NCBI GenBank assembly: GCA_910578085.1
Contig: CAJTPM010000012.1
Coordinates: 55,936-119,935 of the forward strand
Reading direction: 5' to 3'
Length of the DNA: 64,000 nucleotides
Source: an uncultured Lachnospiraceae bacterium
GTDB taxonomy: Bacteria > Bacillota > Clostridia > Lachnospirales > Lachnospiraceae
The notes below the pieces were generated by a model that saw only the letters and a list, made by a program, of their open reading frames with translations, searched no databases and was not told where the DNA came from. The position numbers and the translations under genes are program-made. This document shows positions 49,117 through 57,761 of the stretch, one piece after another (the first letter of the stretch is position 1; each line of letters opens with the position of its first letter).

Positions 49117-49126
49117 GAGTTCGAGT
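49117..49126 (+). other. attR core of the mobilizable element / attL of the next element
   Basis: GAGTTCGAGT, followed by TAA. Identical to the core at 39099. Confidence 0.75.
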
Positions 49127-49135
49127 AACGGATAA

Positions 49136-49180
49136 AATCCCGGAAATGCTGATAAAATGGGCGTTTCCGGGATTGTTTTA
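49136..49180 (+). terminator. Intrinsic terminator just right of the att core
   Basis: ATCCCGGAAA pairs with TTTCCGGGAT, followed by TGTTTTAT. It would terminate a restored guaA homologue transcript after excision. Confidence 0.8.
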
Positions 49181-49188
49181 TGCCGTTT

Positions 49189-49207
49189 GGCTCTAAAATG
49201 GCTCTAA
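49189..49207 (+). repeat. GGCTCTAA arm-site pair of the second element
   Basis: GGCTCTAAAATGGCTCTAA has two units with an 11-base period, parallel to the GGCAAC pairs of the first element but with a different sequence. Confidence 0.5.
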
Positions 49208-49256
49208 TTATTTGATGAATACTGGATTTTGGGCGAGTATCATGATACCTGTTTTT

Positions 49257-49724
49257 TTAATACAAAGGAATTTCGCCCTCATAGTTATCGGCTCTTTCCA
49301 ACAGAGGACCCGTTGCGCCCATTGTAAAAGCTATATCACTGCTTCGGATAGACAATAGTTCCATTCCAATCTTCAGATTTAGAAAATCTAATATCTGTTG
49401 GTTAAGCTGAATTATACCATTCTCTGAAATATTTACCCAACAATATGATCGCCCTTTATATTTGACAAATTCGCCCTCTGCGGTCTGATAATTCTGTAAA
49501 GCTGGATTATCAGTAAGAATGTGTCCTAATTTTGACGGTTCTAACAATCCTTTTCTTGTCACACAAAAGCCACCAGTGACTTTGCTTCCGGTAAAAAGAT
49601 AGACTTTTCCCTCTGATGTGGCGTTATATTCTGCAAGTGCCTGTGATGGAAGATGGATTGTCAAATCATGTCGTATCAGTGACTTTCCGAAAATAAATTT
49701 ACCGCCTTTGTTCATCTGTGGCAT
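49257..49724 (-). CDS. Conserved protein of unknown function, AbrB-like features
   Basis: The 155-residue protein shows two segments that could each be a swapped-hairpin (AbrB-like) half: G-K-F-I-F-G-K-S-L-I-R-H-D-L-T-I-H-L-P and G-I-I-Q-L-N-Q-Q-I-L-D-F-L-N-L-K-I-G-M-E-L. The fold call is weak. AAGGAG lies upstream of ATG 49724. It has its own promoter with a symmetric operator-like site. It is next to a MerR-type regulator gene in the same direction. Confidence 0.5.
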   Translation of the reverse strand: MPQMNKGGKFIFGKSLIRHDLTIHLPSQALAEYNATSEGKVYLFTGSKVTGGFCVTRKGLLEPSKLGHILTDNPALQNYQTAEGEFVKYKGRSYCWVNISENGIIQLNQQILDFLNLKIGMELLSIRSSDIAFTMGATGPLLERADNYEGEIPLY

Positions 49725-49749
49725 ATATCATCAACTCCTTTTCTTAAAA

Positions 49750-49788
49750 GTGGAAGTCCACTATACCACAAGAAAATTCAAATGTCAC
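49750..49788 (-). promoter_or_regulatory. Minus-strand promoter of the 49257 gene with inverted repeat
   Basis: On the minus strand GTGACA (49783-49788) and TATAGT (49760-49765) have a 17-base spacer. The symmetric AGTGGAAGTCCACT (49750-49763) overlaps the -10 and start point and could be an operator. Confidence 0.6.
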
Positions 49789-49880
49789 TAAGGCTCTCTA
49801 AAGTGTGGCAAGCTATTTTTCAGCATAGCGAGAATGATTAGTTGTCGGGATATATTTTTTAGAGAGAGTGCCTGTTGCCT

Positions 49881-50759
49881 CTAATTGTTTTCGGAAGCGT
49901 TATTCTCCGAGTAGTAATGGAACGCTTTTACGATATAATCAGAAGCCCCCTCTCCATATTTGTTATCAGTCATGTTTTTGATATAATCGCTTGAATATGT
50001 GTCGATAAGAACATTGATATAGGGCTTATCGAGGGATACGCTGGTGCTATTTTCCTGTATAAGCCGCAATAGTTCGTGTACAATGGATTGTATTTTAGGG
50101 GAGGAAACATCTTCTGACAAATTAGTGGTTAGTCTGCCATACAGAATATCAGATTGTTTTCCAATTTCTTTCACTTCTTCCGTTAGTTGTGTTTCCATGA
50201 GTTCAGAGAAATGCTCTAAATTATGTTTCATGGCTTCGGTGTATTTTTCAATACTGCCGAATTGTTGAATGGCAAGTTTAGCTACCTCTGCTTCATCATC
50301 TTTAATTTTTTGAATAAACATATCAAAATTTTCAATACTTCCCCAGTGCTTGATAACATCATCAGTGCTGTTATTTTTAAAATCCTCTAATGCGGTAATG
50401 TAATCAGACAGGTCAAATTCTTTAAAACTCATACATTGCTCTCCTTTCTCTAAGCGGCTAAGAAGCTGTATAAGTTTGTCTGTCCGATTGCGCTTCAGCA
50501 AAAGCAATTCTTTTTGTCTTTTGAAAGCATTGATCTTGTCAAAGTCGGGTTTTTGCAGAATTTCTTTAATCTCTTTCAGCTTAAATCCCAATTCCTTAAA
50601 AAACAGGATTTGTTGTAGCTTTTGCAAGGCTTCATCATCATATAGGCGATAGCCGGATTCGGTCAATTCGCTTGGCTTTAACAATCCAATCTCGTCATAG
50701 TATTGTAGTGTTCGTGTGCTTATGCCTGTTAATTCTGCAACTTGGCTTATGGTTCGCAT
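49881..50759 (-). CDS. MerR/TipA-type transcriptional regulator
   Basis: The 292-residue protein begins with the MerR winged helix M-R-T-I-S-Q-V-A-E-L-T-G-I-S-T-R-T, then L-Q-Y-Y-D-E-I-G-L-L and the coiled-coil dimerization helix (about 75-110). The C-terminal region (125-290) is like the TipAS domain that binds drugs in TipA/Mta-type regulators. ATG 50759 has AAGGAG upstream. Its promoter has the 19-base spacer that MerR proteins twist open, with a dyad in it, so autoregulation is expected. The effector is unknown. Confidence 0.88.
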   Translation of the reverse strand: MRTISQVAELTGISTRTLQYYDEIGLLKPSELTESGYRLYDDEALQKLQQILFFKELGFKLKEIKEILQKPDFDKINAFKRQKELLLLKRNRTDKLIQLLSRLEKGEQCMSFKEFDLSDYITALEDFKNNSTDDVIKHWGSIENFDMFIQKIKDDEAEVAKLAIQQFGSIEKYTEAMKHNLEHFSELMETQLTEEVKEIGKQSDILYGRLTTNLSEDVSSPKIQSIVHELLRLIQENSTSVSLDKPYINVLIDTYSSDYIKNMTDNKYGEGASDYIVKAFHYYSENNASENN

Positions 50760-50835
50760 TCTTATCAGCTCCTTAAATTTGTGAAGAAGCAAGACAGAGA
50801 TTGCCGGCTTATATCTATTCTGCTCCTATGAGAAA

Positions 50836-50866
50836 AGAATACAGTATCACGTTACGTGGAAGTCAA
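50836..50866 (-). promoter_or_regulatory. MerR-type autoregulated promoter with 19-base spacer
   Basis: On the minus strand TTGACT (50861-50866) and TATTCT (50836-50841) are 19 bases apart. The spacer holds the dyad CACGTAACGTG inside GACTTCCACGTAACGTGATA. This length and symmetry are the hallmark of MerR-activated promoters. Confidence 0.8.
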
Positions 50867-50887
50867 TACTTTTTGCTCAAAAATTTT

Positions 50888-51436
50888 TCATTCATTTTCG
50901 GGATAAATTTTTACAGATATACCCCTAACACCCTTTTTGACAATCTTACTGTCATCAAGAATACTCTGCTTAACAGCGTCTAAATCCTTTGAGAGTGCTT
51001 CAATCGCCCGTTGGTGTTCTTCTTCTGACGAGAAGCGTTCCGTATCATTCAAAAGGTTCTCCTGCAATTCCCTTGCTTTCATGTATACGCCCAACTTATG
51101 ATTGAGCAGGGAGTTCTGAAAGGATATTTTGATTGTAGCGGGATTGAAACTTCCGTCCTCGTACCTCTCTGCTTCAAAGTTCATATCTAATTGCTCGTCC
51201 ATTTTCAAAATCAAAGACAATACATCTGACACTGTTTCTATATCAAAATCCATGAAAACATTGATACTGATACCCAAAGCATTTGCAATTTTCATCAGTT
51301 GGTCGGGCTTTGGATTGCGGATGCCATACTCATACTTTTTAATTGTGGCGGAATTAATGCCGGAAAGCTGACCGAGCGTTTCCTGTGATATGCCGCGCAA
51401 ATTCCGAAAGTGTTTAATCTTTTCCCCGGTAGTCAT
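50888..51436 (-). CDS. XRE-family repressor of the second element
   Basis: The 182-residue protein has an N-terminal helix-turn-helix (K-I-K-H-F-R-N-L-R-G-I-S-Q-E-T-L-G-Q-L-S) with R-N-P-K-P-D-Q-L and a helical C-terminal half. GGAGG is 7 bases upstream. It is divergent from xis-int and faces a region with three related symmetric sites, so it is the likely repressor. Confidence 0.85.
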   Translation of the reverse strand: MTTGEKIKHFRNLRGISQETLGQLSGINSATIKKYEYGIRNPKPDQLMKIANALGISINVFMDFDIETVSDVLSLILKMDEQLDMNFEAERYEDGSFNPATIKISFQNSLLNHKLGVYMKARELQENLLNDTERFSSEEEHQRAIEALSKDLDAVKQSILDDSKIVKKGVRGISVKIYPENE

Positions 51437-51494
51437 GCCAATACCTCCGATTTTTGTGATATTCGTTAGTGCCTAGTTAAATTCTATCACATCA

Positions 51495-51586
51495 GGACAC
51501 ATTTGTGTATAAAAATTTAAAATAAATACTTGACGTTCACAAAAGTGTACCGTATAATAAAAACATAAAGGTCACATATGTGTACC
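51495..51586. promoter_or_regulatory. Operator cluster and xis promoter of the second element
   Basis: Three related near-palindromes contain CACA..TGTG: GGACACATTTGTGTATA (51495), TTCACAAAAGTGTACCG (51537) and GGTCACATATGTGTACC (51570). A promoter TTGACG (51530-51535), 17-base spacer, TATAAT (51553-51558) has the middle site exactly in its spacer. Repressor binding there would block xis-int transcription. Confidence 0.75.
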
Positions 51587-51615
51587 TAAAATAAAAAAGG
51601 AAAGGACAGGACTAT

Positions 51616-51810
51616 ATGGAGAATGGAAAGAAAATGTATGTAACGGCAGAGGAAGCGGCTGAAATGCTTGGTGTATCAACGGGTTATGCCTATAAGATTA
51701 TCCGGGGGCTGAATGAGGAACTGAAAGCAAAGGGCTATCGGACAATCTGCGGCAAAGTCCCGACAAAATACTTTGAAGAAAAATTCTACGGTCTGACCGT
51801 AGCCATGTAG
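51616..51810 (+). CDS. xis: Excisionase-like protein of the second element
   Basis: The 64-residue protein has the excisionase helix-turn-helix pattern Y-V-T-A-E-E-A-A-E-M-L-G-V-S-T-G-Y-A-Y-K-I and is homologous to the xis at 40072 (shared R-x-L-N-E/A-E-L/M-x-K-x-G-Y). GGAAAGGACAGG lies upstream. It is 15 bases before the truncated integrase gene. Confidence 0.85.
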   Translation: MENGKKMYVTAEEAAEMLGVSTGYAYKIIRGLNEELKAKGYRTICGKVPTKYFEEKFYGLTVAM

Positions 51811-51825
51811 GAAAGGAGAGATTTT

Positions 51826-52782
51826 ATGTCAGCGACAAGGGACGGAAAGATGTGGCGTTGCCAGTTCTATTATAAGGACTGGCAGGGCGTAAGCCACAAG
51901 AAGAACAAGCGGGGATTTAAGACAAAAGCGGAAGCGGAACAATGGGAGCGTGACTTCCTGCAACAGCAGCAGAGGAATTTAGACATCAATTTTGAGAACT
52001 TCGTACAAATTTATTATGAGGATATGGAACACCGTCTGCGTGAAAATACCATGCGTACAAAGAAATTCATTATTGATTTGAAAATCATTCCGTATTTCAA
52101 GAAAAAGAACATGAATGAGATTAAGGCTTCCGACATTCGGGCTTGGCAAAATGCACTGATGAAAAAAGGATATTCGGAAACGTATCTGAAAACAGTCAAT
52201 AATCAGTTGTCGGCAATCTTCAATTATGCGGTTCGGTACTATGATTTGAAAGATAATCCTTGCCGGAAAGCCGGGAGTATCGGAAAGAGCCACGCCGGGG
52301 AAAAGGAGTTTTGGACAAAACAGGAATTTAAGCAGTTTCTTGTGACTGTGGAGAACAAGCCGGAAACAAAAATGGCGTTTTTGCTCCTTTACTGGACAGG
52401 CATGAGGATTGGAGAATTACTTGCGCTTACTTACAATGATATTGACTTAGAGAAGCGCACCATTTCTGTAAACAAGTCTTATCAGCGGATAGAGGGCAGG
52501 GATATTATAACACCGCCCAAAACGCCAAAGAGCAAACGTATCATAACGATACCGCCGTTTCTGACAGAGGAATTAAAAGAGTATACTTCGCACTTATACG
52601 GAATTATGGCAGACGAAAGAATGTTCCGTTTTACAAAATCCTATATGGAGCATGAGATTATCAGAGGTATCAAGGCTTCGGGAGTGAAAAGAATACGCTT
52701 GCACGATATTCGTCACCCGTATGTCAAGCCCACGACAAAAAAATTTACAACTTTTTTTGAGGATTTCCGGGCAGCCGCATAG
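51826..52782 (+). pseudogene. Tyrosine integrase truncated at the H-D-I-R-H motif
   Basis: The frame aligns along its length with the intact integrase at 40268: arm domain, core-binding domain and catalytic R194 (G-M-R-I-G-E). Homology stops right after H-D-I-R-H (residues 293-297, codon ending at 52716). The final 21 residues are foreign, and the conserved G-H-x motif and the nucleophile tyrosine are missing (about 60 residues lost). The enzyme cannot be active. The break coincides with the left end of the serine-recombinase element. Confidence 0.88.
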
Positions 52783-52789
52783 CTGCCCG
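52768..52789 (-). terminator. Hairpin between the first serine recombinase and the element's left end
   Basis: CGGGCAG pairs with CTGCCCG over 8 bases. There is no clean T-run on either strand, so termination is uncertain. It lies 27 bases after the recombinase stop on the minus strand. Confidence 0.4.
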
Positions 52790-52815
52790 TAGCTACTTAA
52801 TACGGTATTCATGGC

Positions 52816-54360
52816 TCACGCCTCCTTTCCTGGTTCGCTTATTCCTAAGAAATCCTGTGTCACATATTCAATCTCGATCCGGTCTCCCGGAAAGATATAG
52901 ACCTTACTGATAAGCCGGTCAATCAGGGCTTGCGTCAGTGTGTCGGCGCTGCCTACTTCCTGAACGATCTCACGCTGTTTCAGCTTTGCTTCATAATCGC
53001 TCTGTATCTGCCTGGTCTGTGCGGTAATGGCGGCATGGACATTCCTTGCCTGCACCAGATCCACATCATATACCGCCTTGCGCTCCTGGTAGGTTTCCAG
53101 GTCAATCTCTCCAAGTGCATACTGTTCATAAAGCTGCCGTTTGCTGTCCTGGATAGAGCGCAGCTTATCTTCATGCTCGGCCTGCTGGACCGTCTGCAAA
53201 TTCAGCTTATCCTTGCTGCTGTCAATCCCCAGCGCCGGACACATCTGTGCCCGGATTGTTTCAAGGACCGCCTGCTCCAGATCAGCCATTTTCACCCTTA
53301 CCCCATGGCAGGGAAGGGTTTCTGCCACTTCGGAGTGACGGCAGTAAAACCACGTTCCATTTCTAAGTGACATAGCATGGTCGCAGCAGCCGCAGAATAC
53401 TTTCCCTCGGAGAAGGTAGTCGCGCCGTTTTTTATTCGGAAGGGAGAAACGCCTGATCGAAGCGTTGGCTTTCTCAAACAGCTCCATGCTTACGATTGCC
53501 GGGTGGTGGTCCGGTATTTTGAACCATTCGCTTTCATCCTTTAGCTTCATGCGGCGGCTGCCGATTTCCTGTACCTTACGCTTGCCGATCACATAAGTGC
53601 CGATATACCGCTGGTCCTCCAGCATCCGCAGGACTGTTGAGCTGCTCCAGACGCCGTGTGTCCTGGACACATTATAGTGGTCTTTCCCTTTATCCCTCCG
53701 GTATTCCCCAGGGGTGGGGATATTCATGGCATACAGTTTCCGCGTGATCCCGGCGGCCGTATTGCCGTCAGCCGCCCATTCAAATATCTGCCGTACAATC
53801 CCTGCAACGTCCTCGTCCGGCTCCATGCGCCCGTCCGCGCTCTTGCGGTAGCCATAGGGACAGATGACGCTCTGGTATTCGCCCCGGCGCATCTTTGCAT
53901 ATTTGGCGCTTTTCGTTTTCATGGACATATCCCGGCTGTAACATTCGCTGATAAGATACTTAAAGGCAACGTCAATCCCTCCGGTATCTCCTTTGAAATT
54001 GGCGGTGTCAAAATCGTCACTGACGGAGATAAACCGAGTATGGTAGAGCGGAAATACCCGCTCTATGAAATAGCCGGTCTCAATGCTGTTTCGCCCAAAC
54101 CGGGAGAGGTCTTTTACGATGATACAGTCGATCTTCCCGGCCTGGACCATCGTCAAAAGCTCCTGTACCGCAGGGCGCTCAAAATTCGTGCCCGTATGGC
54201 CGTTATCAACAAATTCCAGCACTTCGCCGTTATCCCATTCCGGCAGCGACATGGCCTTTTCCCGGAGGATCAGCTTTTGGTTGGGAATACTCAAACTCTC
54301 GGTCTTAAAGTCCTCCACGGACAGGCGGATATAAAGGGCGATCACATATTTTTTGTGCAT
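52816..54360 (-). CDS. Large serine recombinase 1
   Basis: The 514-residue protein has an N-terminal resolvase domain with nucleophile in Y-I-R-L-S-V-E-D (S14) and R-F-G-R-N motif, then a recombinase domain (about 165-290), a zinc ribbon (C-G-C-C and later C-R-H-S) and a coiled coil (about 395-470). All regions look intact. Its start overlaps the end of recombinase 2 by 19 bases, so the genes are coupled. The three proteins may act as a heteromeric integrase or supply separate integration and excision roles (inference). Confidence 0.93.
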   Translation of the reverse strand: MHKKYVIALYIRLSVEDFKTESLSIPNQKLILREKAMSLPEWDNGEVLEFVDNGHTGTNFERPAVQELLTMVQAGKIDCIIVKDLSRFGRNSIETGYFIERVFPLYHTRFISVSDDFDTANFKGDTGGIDVAFKYLISECYSRDMSMKTKSAKYAKMRRGEYQSVICPYGYRKSADGRMEPDEDVAGIVRQIFEWAADGNTAAGITRKLYAMNIPTPGEYRRDKGKDHYNVSRTHGVWSSSTVLRMLEDQRYIGTYVIGKRKVQEIGSRRMKLKDESEWFKIPDHHPAIVSMELFEKANASIRRFSLPNKKRRDYLLRGKVFCGCCDHAMSLRNGTWFYCRHSEVAETLPCHGVRVKMADLEQAVLETIRAQMCPALGIDSSKDKLNLQTVQQAEHEDKLRSIQDSKRQLYEQYALGEIDLETYQERKAVYDVDLVQARNVHAAITAQTRQIQSDYEAKLKQREIVQEVGSADTLTQALIDRLISKVYIFPGDRIEIEYVTQDFLGISEPGKEA

Positions 54361-55994
54361 GGTTCCACCGCCTTTCCCTGGAATTCACTCTTGAAGCGGA
54401 AAGTTACATGGATATTCCGCTCATGGTCGATTTCGATCCGCTCAATCAGCCGGTCAATCAGTTCTGCCGTAAGCGCATGGTCTTGTGTCAGCGATTTCGC
54501 ATCCTTTTCCATTGCCCGGTAGCGCACAAGCCGGCTGTCCAGGGCGTCCATATCTTTTTCAAGCGCCTCAATCTCGCCGGACAGTGTACGGATGGATTCC
54601 TCATAATCCGCTTTCAGCTCAAAGTATTCCTCGTTTGTTAAGATACCCTGGACGAAGTTCTCATACAGTCCGCGGATCAGCCGGCGTTTCTTTTCGGTTT
54701 CCTGCCGCCTGGCCGACATCTGGGTTTTCAGCCTGTCTTTGTCCTTTTTCTGTTTTGCCTCCAGCTGAAAGAGGGGGAGGGACATTCCCAGGGCAACAGA
54801 CAGCTCTTTTTCCAGAATAGCTGTGACCGTGGCGATAAGCTCCGTTTCCTGCATCATCACGCCTTTACAGCTATCCTTTGCCACACGGCTGTTGGTGAGG
54901 CAGTGGAACCAGTAAACATCCGGCCCTTTCTTGCGCTCGGCGCGCTGCCGGTGGAGGCTCCTGCCGCAGTCGGCACAGAACACCTTCCCCTTGAAAATGT
55001 TTGGGGTGTAGGGCCGCTTTGGGACCGCCCGGCTTTCCTCACAGATTTGTTTCCGGTATTCCTGCACCGCTGTAAAGAGCTCATAACTGATGATTGGTTC
55101 ATGGGTGCGTCTTGCAATAATCAGGTTGTCCTCCCCGGCCTTAACCTGCTGATGGTCCACGATCTTTGTCTTTCCCTGCACCAGATCGCCGGTGTAGACC
55201 TCGCTTTCCAGAATCTTCATTACGGTGCGTGTCTGCCATTTCCCGCTCCCGATCAGGCCAGGGCTGGTGATCTCCCCGGTGGATTTTTTGTAATGGCTGG
55301 GCGCTGTGATCCCCATTTCATTCAGGTTGCGGACGATACGGTTCAGCGCCACATGCCCATGCGCCCACTCAAAAATCTGCCTTACGACAGGGGCGGTATC
55401 TTCATCGATCAGCAGTTTATGGCAGTTGTCCGGGTCTTTGCGGTAGCCGTAGGGCGCCCGTGCGCCGATATAATCGCCGTCTTTCATGGCCTGCCTTGCC
55501 TGGGCCTTGATCTTTCTGCCAATGTCCAATGCGTAAGCCTCGTTTATCATATTTTTCAGGGGAAGCATAATACCGCTGTGGAGGCTGCCGGGGTCTGCCG
55601 TGTCAAACTGGTCCGTGACCGCAATAAAACGGACGTTGTGGGTATGGAAATACTGTTCGATATAATAACCGGTATCAATGGAATTCCGTCCCAACCGGGA
55701 GAGGTCCTTGACAATCACACAGTCAATATGGCCCGCCTCGATATCAGAAAGCATCTGCTGGAAACCGGGGCGGTGGAAGTTCGTGCCCGTCGCCCCATTG
55801 TCGATATAGGTATCATAGACAACGAAATCCGGTTTGTCCGCAAGGAAATCATTCAACACCAGCTTTTGGTTTTCCACCGAACAGCCCCGCTTTTTATTAT
55901 CCTCCACAGAAAGACGGATATAGAGCGCCACATGCACATATAAGGACGGGGCCGGCATGGGAGCCAACCTCTGTTTCCTGCTCTTTCTTGCCAT
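54342..55994 (-). CDS. Large serine recombinase 2
   Basis: The 550-residue protein has a 20-residue basic N-terminal extension, then the resolvase domain (V-A-L-Y-I-R-L-S-V-E-D), D-L-S-R-L-G-R-N, a recombinase domain, the zinc ribbon (C-A-D-C-G-R-S-L) and a long coiled coil (about 430-520). The ATG directly follows the stop codon of recombinase 3 (TAA-ATG). It is similar to recombinase 1 in its N-terminal domain but clearly diverged. Confidence 0.93.
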   Translation of the reverse strand: MARKSRKQRLAPMPAPSLYVHVALYIRLSVEDNKKRGCSVENQKLVLNDFLADKPDFVVYDTYIDNGATGTNFHRPGFQQMLSDIEAGHIDCVIVKDLSRLGRNSIDTGYYIEQYFHTHNVRFIAVTDQFDTADPGSLHSGIMLPLKNMINEAYALDIGRKIKAQARQAMKDGDYIGARAPYGYRKDPDNCHKLLIDEDTAPVVRQIFEWAHGHVALNRIVRNLNEMGITAPSHYKKSTGEITSPGLIGSGKWQTRTVMKILESEVYTGDLVQGKTKIVDHQQVKAGEDNLIIARRTHEPIISYELFTAVQEYRKQICEESRAVPKRPYTPNIFKGKVFCADCGRSLHRQRAERKKGPDVYWFHCLTNSRVAKDSCKGVMMQETELIATVTAILEKELSVALGMSLPLFQLEAKQKKDKDRLKTQMSARRQETEKKRRLIRGLYENFVQGILTNEEYFELKADYEESIRTLSGEIEALEKDMDALDSRLVRYRAMEKDAKSLTQDHALTAELIDRLIERIEIDHERNIHVTFRFKSEFQGKAVEPCTKNM

Positions 55995-57623
55995 TTAGCC
56001 CACCTTCCTTTCTTTGCCCTGTACGGCAATCTGTTCCGCCAGGGAAACCGCTTTCTGGTATTCATCCTGGTAATTAAATTCAATATGTAGCTCGTCTTTC
56101 CCCATTACCCGTATGCTGCGGATAAGCTGCATGACCGCCCTCCGGTCAATTTCCTCCATCGTGGAGAATTGCATAAAGTGGTTGATCCAGCGGTTCCGCT
56201 CGCTGCGGTTCTCCAGTACGTCCGTCAGCTTTTCGTTCCACTCGGCAACCGCTTTCTGCAGCAGTTCAATATCTGCATTGTATTTCCGCTTATAGGAGAG
56301 GAATTCTTCTTTGGTAAGAATCCCGCTCACCAGATTTTCATAGAGTTTTGCCTTGAAACCCTCAACCTGCGCCATACGTTTCTCATTTGCTTTGATCTGC
56401 CCGGCGTATTCCTGGGCCAGTTCCCGGTTGATCCGCTCCTGGCTGATACTGGACAGCAGCGCATCCAGGGAAGCCACATTTTCAATATGCCCTTTCAGGC
56501 TGCCCTGCACGCACTCGATCAGGTCGGACTCTTTCACCATGACGGAAGATTTACACCCGTTCTTTTTGCCGGTAGGACAATAATAATAGTGGTATTCCTT
56601 ATCCTTATAGCGGTTGGTCTTGCGCGTCATACGGCAGCCGCAGCAGCCGCAGATCAAAATGCCGGAGAACAGGTAAACTTTATCCGATTTTGGAGATGTC
56701 CGGGTATCAATCCTGCGGAGGCGCTGCACCAGGCCAAAATCATGTTTCTGGATGATCGCCTCATGGGCGCCCTCCACACGGACCCATTCAGAGGAAGGCC
56801 TGTCCTCACGCTCTTTCAGCTTGAAGTGGGGCGTGGTCTGTTTTCCCTGCACCAGCGTTCCGGTATAGGTTTCATCCTGCAAAATGCGGATGATCGTTGT
56901 GGCAGACCATTTACAATCTTTACGGTCCGTATAGCCGCCTTTGGCGTGGGGCATCCCGTTGTTGCGCTTATAAGCCAGCGGTGAGAGAATGCCCATGCGG
57001 TTCAGCTCGTCTGCAATATGGGAAGCGCTGAACCCCTCCAGCCGCTTTCTGAAAATATCCCGCACCACGTTAGCGGCGTATTCGTCAATTTCCAGGCTCT
57101 TGTGCTTATCACCGGCTTTTATATATCCGTAGATGGGAAACGCACCCACAAAATCACCGCTGCGCCGTTTCACATCCAGGGCGCTCCGGGTCTTGACGGA
57201 AATGTCCCGGCTGTATGCCTCGTTCATAATGTTTTTTACTGATACGGTAAGGTCATCGGCAGCGTCATTCTCTGTGTCCACGTTATCGTTGATGGCGATA
57301 AAGCGGACGCCGTAGGCCGGAAATACCCGGCGCATATAGCGGCCGGTCTCTATGTATTCACGACCCAGGCGGGAGAGGTCTTTGACGATCACACAGTTGG
57401 CCTCGCCCTGCTCGATCATCCGCATCATTTCCTGAAATGCCGGGCGGTCAAAGAGGACCCCGCTGTAACCGTCGTCAATCTTTTCTGCCACAACTTCAAT
57501 CTCCGGGTGCCGGGCAATATAATCATCAATCAGCCGCCGCTGGTTGGCGACGCTGTCGCTTTCCACCGTCTTATCATCGGTATAAGAAAGACGGATGTAC
57601 TTAATGGCTTTGTAAACCTGCAT
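55995..57623 (-). CDS. Large serine recombinase 3
   Basis: The 542-residue protein begins M-Q-V-Y-K-A-I-K-Y-I-R-L-S-Y-T-D-D with the serine of the resolvase domain, has D-L-S-R-L-G-R-E, a recombinase domain (about 170-300), zinc ribbon (C-G-C-C-G-C-R-M) and coiled coil (about 410-480). It is the first gene of the operon; AAGGAGTG lies 8 bases before ATG 57623. The presence of three full genes argues that all are needed. Confidence 0.93.
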   Translation of the reverse strand: MQVYKAIKYIRLSYTDDKTVESDSVANQRRLIDDYIARHPEIEVVAEKIDDGYSGVLFDRPAFQEMMRMIEQGEANCVIVKDLSRLGREYIETGRYMRRVFPAYGVRFIAINDNVDTENDAADDLTVSVKNIMNEAYSRDISVKTRSALDVKRRSGDFVGAFPIYGYIKAGDKHKSLEIDEYAANVVRDIFRKRLEGFSASHIADELNRMGILSPLAYKRNNGMPHAKGGYTDRKDCKWSATTIIRILQDETYTGTLVQGKQTTPHFKLKEREDRPSSEWVRVEGAHEAIIQKHDFGLVQRLRRIDTRTSPKSDKVYLFSGILICGCCGCRMTRKTNRYKDKEYHYYYCPTGKKNGCKSSVMVKESDLIECVQGSLKGHIENVASLDALLSSISQERINRELAQEYAGQIKANEKRMAQVEGFKAKLYENLVSGILTKEEFLSYKRKYNADIELLQKAVAEWNEKLTDVLENRSERNRWINHFMQFSTMEEIDRRAVMQLIRSIRVMGKDELHIEFNYQDEYQKAVSLAEQIAVQGKERKVG

Positions 57624-57761
57624 AAAAAAACACTCCTTTCATTGCGCAGAAAAATCCCCGCAATCCAAGAAGTGTGGCTGTGCCGTATTCAATTCCTTTT
57701 CCAGTTCTTATTGTACCACGCCCCTGCGGGAAAGTCAGCCCTTTTCCTAAAATAATCCGGC

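Larger units (their letters stand above)
39099..49126 (+). mobile_element. Integrative mobilizable element at the 3' end of the second guaA homologue (~10 kb)
   Basis: The ten bases GAGTTCGAGT occur at the guaA homologue's end (39099-39108) and again at 49117-49126, where they are followed by a stop codon (TAA). Excision would restore the reading frame and end the gene with TAA. Between them lie repressor, excisionase, tyrosine integrase, MobC-like, RepA-like ATPase, oriT-like DNA and MOBV relaxase. No conjugation genes (VirB4, coupling protein) are present, so it must be mobilized by a helper. Cargo lies in the right third. Confidence 0.82.
49127..52716 (+). mobile_element. Left end of a second tyrosine-integrase element, interrupted
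   Basis: Gene order (repressor on minus, then xis and int on plus) copies that of the first element. At its left border, as in the first, are a terminator hairpin and two short direct repeats 11 bases apart (here GGCTCTAA, 49189-49207). It abuts the att core at 49117, so it is probably stacked in tandem at the same guaA site. The 3' part of its integrase and everything to its right are cut off by the serine-recombinase element at about 52717. Confidence 0.6.

Noticed and set aside
53656..54522. Long plus-strand frames opposite the three serine recombinases (also 54903-55943 and 56169-56984)
   Set aside because: All three recombinases have full domain structure on the minus strand; the plus frames have no family features.
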